Position numbers and translations under genes: made by a program. This document shows positions 63,138 to 64,000 of a DNA stretch of 64,000 nucleotides, piece by piece. How positions within the stretch are numbered: the stretch's first letter is position 1; each line of letters begins with the position of its first letter. This DNA is from Micromonospora pallida. GTDB lineage: Bacteria > Actinomycetota > Actinomycetes > Mycobacteriales > Micromonosporaceae. The stretch covers positions 3,038,001-3,102,000 of the forward strand of contig NZ_FMHW01000002.1 of assembly GCF_900090325.1 (NCBI RefSeq). Reading direction: 5' to 3'. The notes beneath the pieces were generated by a model. That model was not told where the DNA came from and ran no database searches. It worked only from the letters and a program-made list of their open reading frames with translations.

Positions 63138-64000
63138 TCACCGCACGAGCCGGTACAGCTCCCCGCCCCGGGCGTAGTACATGACGCCGGACGCGTCCAT
63201 CGTCCAGACGTCACTGATGCCGCTGGCCAGCTTCTGCACCGAGAGCGTCTCGGGATCGACGCAGGCGACGGTGGTCCGGAAGTTGCCACACACCGCGCCG
63301 TCCGGCGCGACCGCCAGGTGGTCACTGCGCCAGACGTGGGAGACGTTCCTCCAGTCGAACGGCTCCACCTCGACGGTCCGGACCACGCTCCGGCTCACCG
63401 GGTCGAACTCGAAGAGCGTACCGACCGTGGCCCCCCAGATCCGGCCGTCCGGCGCCACGATCAGTTGGGTGATCGCCTTGGCACCCGGAATGGCGGTGCC
63501 CTCCCAGACCTTCGTCGCGGTCGCCGGGTCCCAGAGGAAGAGCTTCGCCTCCGTCTGGGTCGGCGCGATGCCGAGCCCGCCCCAGATGCCGGTGCCGCCG
63601 AGCACGAGGTTCCCGACGGTCGTCAGGGCGGTGACGCTCTGCTCCGGTACGACGTTCCGGTGCACCTCCTTCGCCCCGGTGGCCGGGTCCACGAGCGCCA
63701 GCGCTCCACCGAGCTGGCCGTACTCGGGGATGGTGCCGAAGGCGACCCGGTTGCCGACGCCGGTGATGGCGAACGGCCGGTCCTGGTGGTCGGCACCGAG
63801 TGAGGCGAACTGCCGGGGGTTGGTGCCACGCACGATCGGCCTGGCCGGGTCGATCTCGAGCAGGTTCGCGCCCGGGTACACGCCGGCGTAGATCCTGTTC
63901 TGGTAGGAGTACAGCCCCTCGGCCTGGCCCAGCGCCCCGGCGTTCTCGTTGAACGTGCCGGTCGCCGGGTCGTAGGAGGTGATGCCGCCGCTCGGGTAGG
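63138..64000 (-). CDS. Beta-propeller protein, N-terminus beyond the window
   Basis: Only the C-terminal 286 residues are present; the frame is open to the window edge. The sequence consists of propeller-like repeats of 40-45 residues, each with LVDPATGA / LWDPATAT / FEFDPVSR / CVDPETLS-type turns, as in PQQ- or WD-like seven-bladed propellers. Internal ATG 63881 is not the start because the repeats continue upstream of it. Function unknown; a secreted or lipoprotein binding or scavenger protein is possible. Confidence 0.65.
   Translation of the reverse strand, partial: YPSGGITSYDPATGTFNENAGALGQAEGLYSYQNRIYAGVYPGANLLEIDPARPIVRGTNPRQFASLGADHQDRPFAITGVGNRVAFGTIPEYGQLGGALALVDPATGAKEVHRNVVPEQSVTALTTVGNLVLGGTGIWGGLGIAPTQTEAKLFLWDPATATKVWEGTAIPGAKAITQLIVAPDGRIWGATVGTLFEFDPVSRSVVRTVEVEPFDWRNVSHVWRSDHLAVAPDGAVCGNFRTTVACVDPETLSVQKLASGISDVWTMDASGVMYYARGGELYRLVR

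Overview
This is a 64 kb stretch of very GC-rich DNA with actinobacterial gene style: GTG starts, ATGA/GTGA stop-start overlaps, lipoprotein and Sec signal peptides, DtxR/IdeR-type iron boxes, and LacI, GntR and IclR regulators. The gene set (secreted GH78 rhamnosidase, several secreted S1 proteases, rhamnose catabolism, NRPS-like enzyme) fits a filamentous soil actinomycete, most likely Micromonospora or another Micromonosporaceae. That genus-level call is inference. No insertion sequence, prophage, CRISPR array or origin was seen.

Layout. 1-4.6 kb: a divergent peptidase/amidohydrolase island (M20 dipeptidase-like gene, M20D amidohydrolase, aldo/keto reductase, GntR regulator). 4.7-14.9 kb: asparaginase, then a complete L-rhamnose route (isomerase rhaI, bifunctional aldolase/dehydrogenase rhaEW, kinase rhaB) running into lutABC, which would oxidise the lactate made from lactaldehyde. 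A divergent LacI regulator and two matching operators control it. 15-24.4 kb: a seven-gene operon for uptake and cleavage of a rhamnose-containing glycan (GntR, two permeases, GH78, binding protein, DapA-family lyase, secreted sialidase-like propeller protein). 24.7-31.1 kb: an iron locus with fbpABC-type Fe(III) uptake and, divergently, a single-chain adenylation-carrier-membrane acyltransferase protein; both start regions carry iron boxes.

31-46.7 kb: miscellaneous genes: a GNAT protein, an alpha/beta hydrolase that has lost its nucleophile region, a two-component system, a trypsin with FG-GAP repeats, an MMPL exporter with an AMP-ligase, an S1E-type protease with a beta-propeller, a CapA-like protein, and a GntR/MFS pair. 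46.8-52.2 kb: a tripartite tricarboxylate transporter operon (tctB-tctA-tctC) with RraA, IclR and a DUF1932 dehydrogenase. 52.3-61.1 kb: the most unusual region. Five genes on the minus strand (Zn-ribbon SDR, leucine-rich repeat protein, ankyrin protein, MoxR ATPase, VWA/metallopeptidase-like protein) overlap at every junction. A second ankyrin paralogue lies upstream. Four tRNA-like genes with near-identical bodies but different, partly non-canonical anticodon arms are interleaved on the same strand, two of them ending exactly 25 nt before a start codon. I regard this as the best candidate for an undescribed system. 61.2-64 kb: a secreted serine protease, a small hypothetical protein and a truncated propeller protein.

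Five genes (lutA, rhaEW, a secreted trypsin, iclR, tctA) are each interrupted by exactly one missing base in a run of C or G, after which the conserved family sequence resumes. The uniform pattern points to homopolymer under-calling in the assembly rather than five decayed genes. They are annotated as full-length genes with the lesion stated.
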